From contig QIAS01000018.1 of the NCBI GenBank assembly GCA_003225615.1, positions 678 through 9,475 on the forward strand: a DNA stretch of 8,798 nucleotides, read 5' to 3'. This document shows positions 7,487 through 8,798 of this stretch, one piece after another; position 1 is the stretch's first letter, and every line of letters begins with the position of its first letter. The notes below the pieces were generated by a model that was not told where the DNA came from, made no database searches, and worked only from the letters and a program-made list of their open reading frames with translations. A program made the position numbers and the translations under genes. This DNA comes from Acidobacteriota bacterium. GTDB taxonomy: Bacteria > Acidobacteriota > Terriglobia > Terriglobales > Acidobacteriaceae.

Positions 7487-8287
7487 ATGAAATCTTACGA
7501 CCCCTACCCGTCGCAGCAGTTCAAAAGACGTCCAGGTATTTCCTCCGCACGGACGAACTCGCGGCATTGGGTAACGGCATTGTTGTTGTTCTTGGTGGCT
7601 TGTTACGGTTGTGGCAAGAAGCCGGAAGTTGCAAAAGCGCCGCCGGCGCCTCCTCCGCCTGCTCCGGTTGTCTCGATTACTGCGAATCCGTCCACGCTGC
7701 AGGCTGGACAGCCGGTGATCGTTACCTGGGAGACGCAGAATGCCACCGAGGTGCGCATTGATCCTTTTGGCCCCGTCGACTTGAGCGGATCGAAAAGCGT
7801 GACTCCCGCACAATCGATGACCTATCACCTTGTGGCGAAGGGTCCCGGAGGAACGCAGGAAATGGCGGCACGAGTGACCGTAATGCCTGCGTCTGCATCA
7901 GCGCCTGCGCCCACGGGGGAAGAGGAGCAGTTGTTCGCCAGCGGCGGAGGGCGGCAGGATGTCTTCTTCGATCTTGACACCTTCGAGATTCGTTCCGACC
8001 AGCAGGACACCATTCAGCACGACGCCGCGTTTCTCCAGCAGCATCCCGATCTTCAGATTCTGGTTGAAGGTCATTGTGATGAACTGGGTTCTGCAGAATA
8101 CAACCTGGCATTGGGCGAAAGTCGCGCCAATCAGGTGAGGAGCGCACTGGTTCAGGCAGGGATCGACTCCAGCCGTATCGACACTATGAGCTATGGGAAA
8201 GAACGGCCGTTCTGCAAGGAATCGAGCGAGGATTGCTGGAAGCAAAACCGTCGAGCTCACATAGTAGCCAAAGCTGAACCCCACTGA
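7487..8287 (+). CDS. pal: Pal/OmpA-family peptidoglycan-associated lipoprotein
   Basis: This 266-residue protein is predicted to be a lipoprotein that anchors the outer membrane to peptidoglycan. A long N-region (about 28 residues) and a hydrophobic stretch end in lipobox LVAC, with C39 as the lipidation site; C42 is a poorer alternative. A Pro/Ala linker (about 46-56) precedes an Ig-like segment (about 58-130, VSITANPSTLQAGQPVIVTW), which classical Pal lacks. The OmpA-like domain (about 155-266) contains EGHCDELGSAEYNLALGESR, with D198 and R213 at the positions that bind diaminopimelate in this family, followed by SYGKERP and NRRAHIV. Cysteines C243 and C251 flank the KESSED loop and may form a disulfide; C197 replaces the usual Thr before the binding Asp. 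The classical partners TolQRAB are not in the window, so a Tol-Pal role is inferred from similarity alone. A secreted helical protein gene follows after 24 bases, suggesting an operon. Confidence 0.88.
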   Translation: MKSYDPYPSQQFKRRPGISSARTNSRHWVTALLLFLVACYGCGKKPEVAKAPPAPPPPAPVVSITANPSTLQAGQPVIVTWETQNATEVRIDPFGPVDLSGSKSVTPAQSMTYHLVAKGPGGTQEMAARVTVMPASASAPAPTGEEEQLFASGGGRQDVFFDLDTFEIRSDQQDTIQHDAAFLQQHPDLQILVEGHCDELGSAEYNLALGESRANQVRSALVQAGIDSSRIDTMSYGKERPFCKESSEDCWKQNRRAHIVAKAEPH

Positions 8288-8311
8288 ACTCGCAGAACAC
8301 GGACTCCTCTG

Positions 8312-8798
8312 ATGATTGTTTCGTCCCTATTACGGATTATGCGGCGCAATCTCGCCGTTACCGTGTTACTGGGAATCGCAACGGTTCCGCTCGCCCGTCC
8401 CACCCCAGCGCTTGGCTATCAGAATGCCCAGAACGAACAAGAGGACCTCTTCAATCAGGCGCTACAAGCCTATAACCAGAACCGGCTTTCTGATGCCCGT
8501 ACTCTCTTCGAGCGGGTCCGCGGGGTTCATGGTGAGGAGGCGAACAAGTATGTCGTCAAGATCAAGGCCTACATTGATGCCATGCAGGTAGCTGACAGCA
8601 TCGTGCGCCGGAGCCCCGACGAACTGGACGCGGAAAATCTTGATTTCGCGATCAAGGAATACCAAGAGGCGATCTCGATCAAGGGCGATGGTCCTTGGAA
8701 TCCGCAACAGAAACTCGAGAAAGCCAATGCTCTGCGAGCCAAGGCTGTGCAGCACAGCCGCTCCATTGCCGAGAACCGCGACAAGGAGTTTTGTCAGA
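8312..8798 (+). CDS. Secreted TPR-like helical protein, incomplete at the right edge
   Basis: The frame stays open from ATG 8312 to the window end (162 codons), so the C-terminus is missing. The N-terminus is a signal peptide: basic LLRIMRRN, hydrophobic LAVTVLLGIATVPLA, and probable cleavage after the Ala or Gly near residues 33-35 (PALG). The mature part is helical and charged. EDLFNQALQAYNQNRLSDAR, then TLFERV, is a good TPR-like helix pair, and AIKEYQEAISIKGDGPW resembles a second. No lipobox is seen. It starts 24 bases after the pal-like stop with no terminator between, so the two are probably cotranscribed. The ribosome binding site is weak, and ATG 8339 (giving MRRNLAV) is an alternative start that also leaves a signal peptide. 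The position after pal recalls cpoB/ybgF, a periplasmic TPR protein of Tol-Pal loci, but I see no specific CpoB signature. Confidence 0.75.
   Translation, partial: MIVSSLLRIMRRNLAVTVLLGIATVPLARPTPALGYQNAQNEQEDLFNQALQAYNQNRLSDARTLFERVRGVHGEEANKYVVKIKAYIDAMQVADSIVRRSPDELDAENLDFAIKEYQEAISIKGDGPWNPQQKLEKANALRAKAVQHSRSIAENRDKEFCQ

Noticed and set aside
7382..7828. 148-codon minus-strand frame across the pal promoter region
   Set aside because: It contains long Arg runs that are the complement of the Pro-rich Pal linker, and covers the pal promoter, leader and signal peptide.
1..8798. CRISPR array, tRNA, rRNA, insertion sequence or attachment site
   Set aside because: No regularly spaced repeats, cloverleaf-like sequences, transposase or terminal inverted repeats were found. 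Genes are packed on one strand with short gaps.

Overview
The window suggests a Gram-negative soil-type bacterium, most likely Acidobacteriota. The reasons are a moderately high GC content, a very large Ser/Thr kinase that joins TPR repeats to extracytoplasmic PEGA repeats, and a Pal-type lipoprotein with a proline-rich linker and an extra cysteine pair. The phylum is an inference from gene style; no rRNA or other marker is present.

All genes lie on the + strand. Positions 1-1161 hold a gene open at the left edge: an Ig-like/beta-rich N-terminal part followed by a zinc-metallopeptidase-like domain with an HEFGH motif and a Met-turn-like RRMMYP. Positions 1284-2201 encode a DUF4123 protein, the family of type VI secretion (T6SS) effector adaptors/chaperones. 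Together they look like a T6SS effector/adaptor module, although VgrG, core T6SS genes and an immunity gene are not in view.

Positions 2374-7374 hold a single 1666-residue gene. It encodes an apparently active Hanks-type kinase domain, about a dozen TPR-like repeats, a proline-rich linker, one transmembrane helix, about six PEGA-like repeats and a C-terminal beta-sandwich (LamG/DUF1080-like) domain. The predicted topology is a transmembrane receptor kinase with the catalytic domain and TPRs in the cytoplasm and the PEGA repeats and sandwich domain outside it.

Positions 7487-8287 encode a Pal/OmpA-family peptidoglycan-binding lipoprotein behind a plausible promoter and a leader hairpin. After 24 bases comes a secreted helical, TPR-like protein (8312 to the right edge, incomplete), probably cotranscribed. 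The right half is therefore an envelope module. Whether the kinase controls the T6SS-like module on its left, the envelope module on its right, or neither cannot be decided from this sequence.
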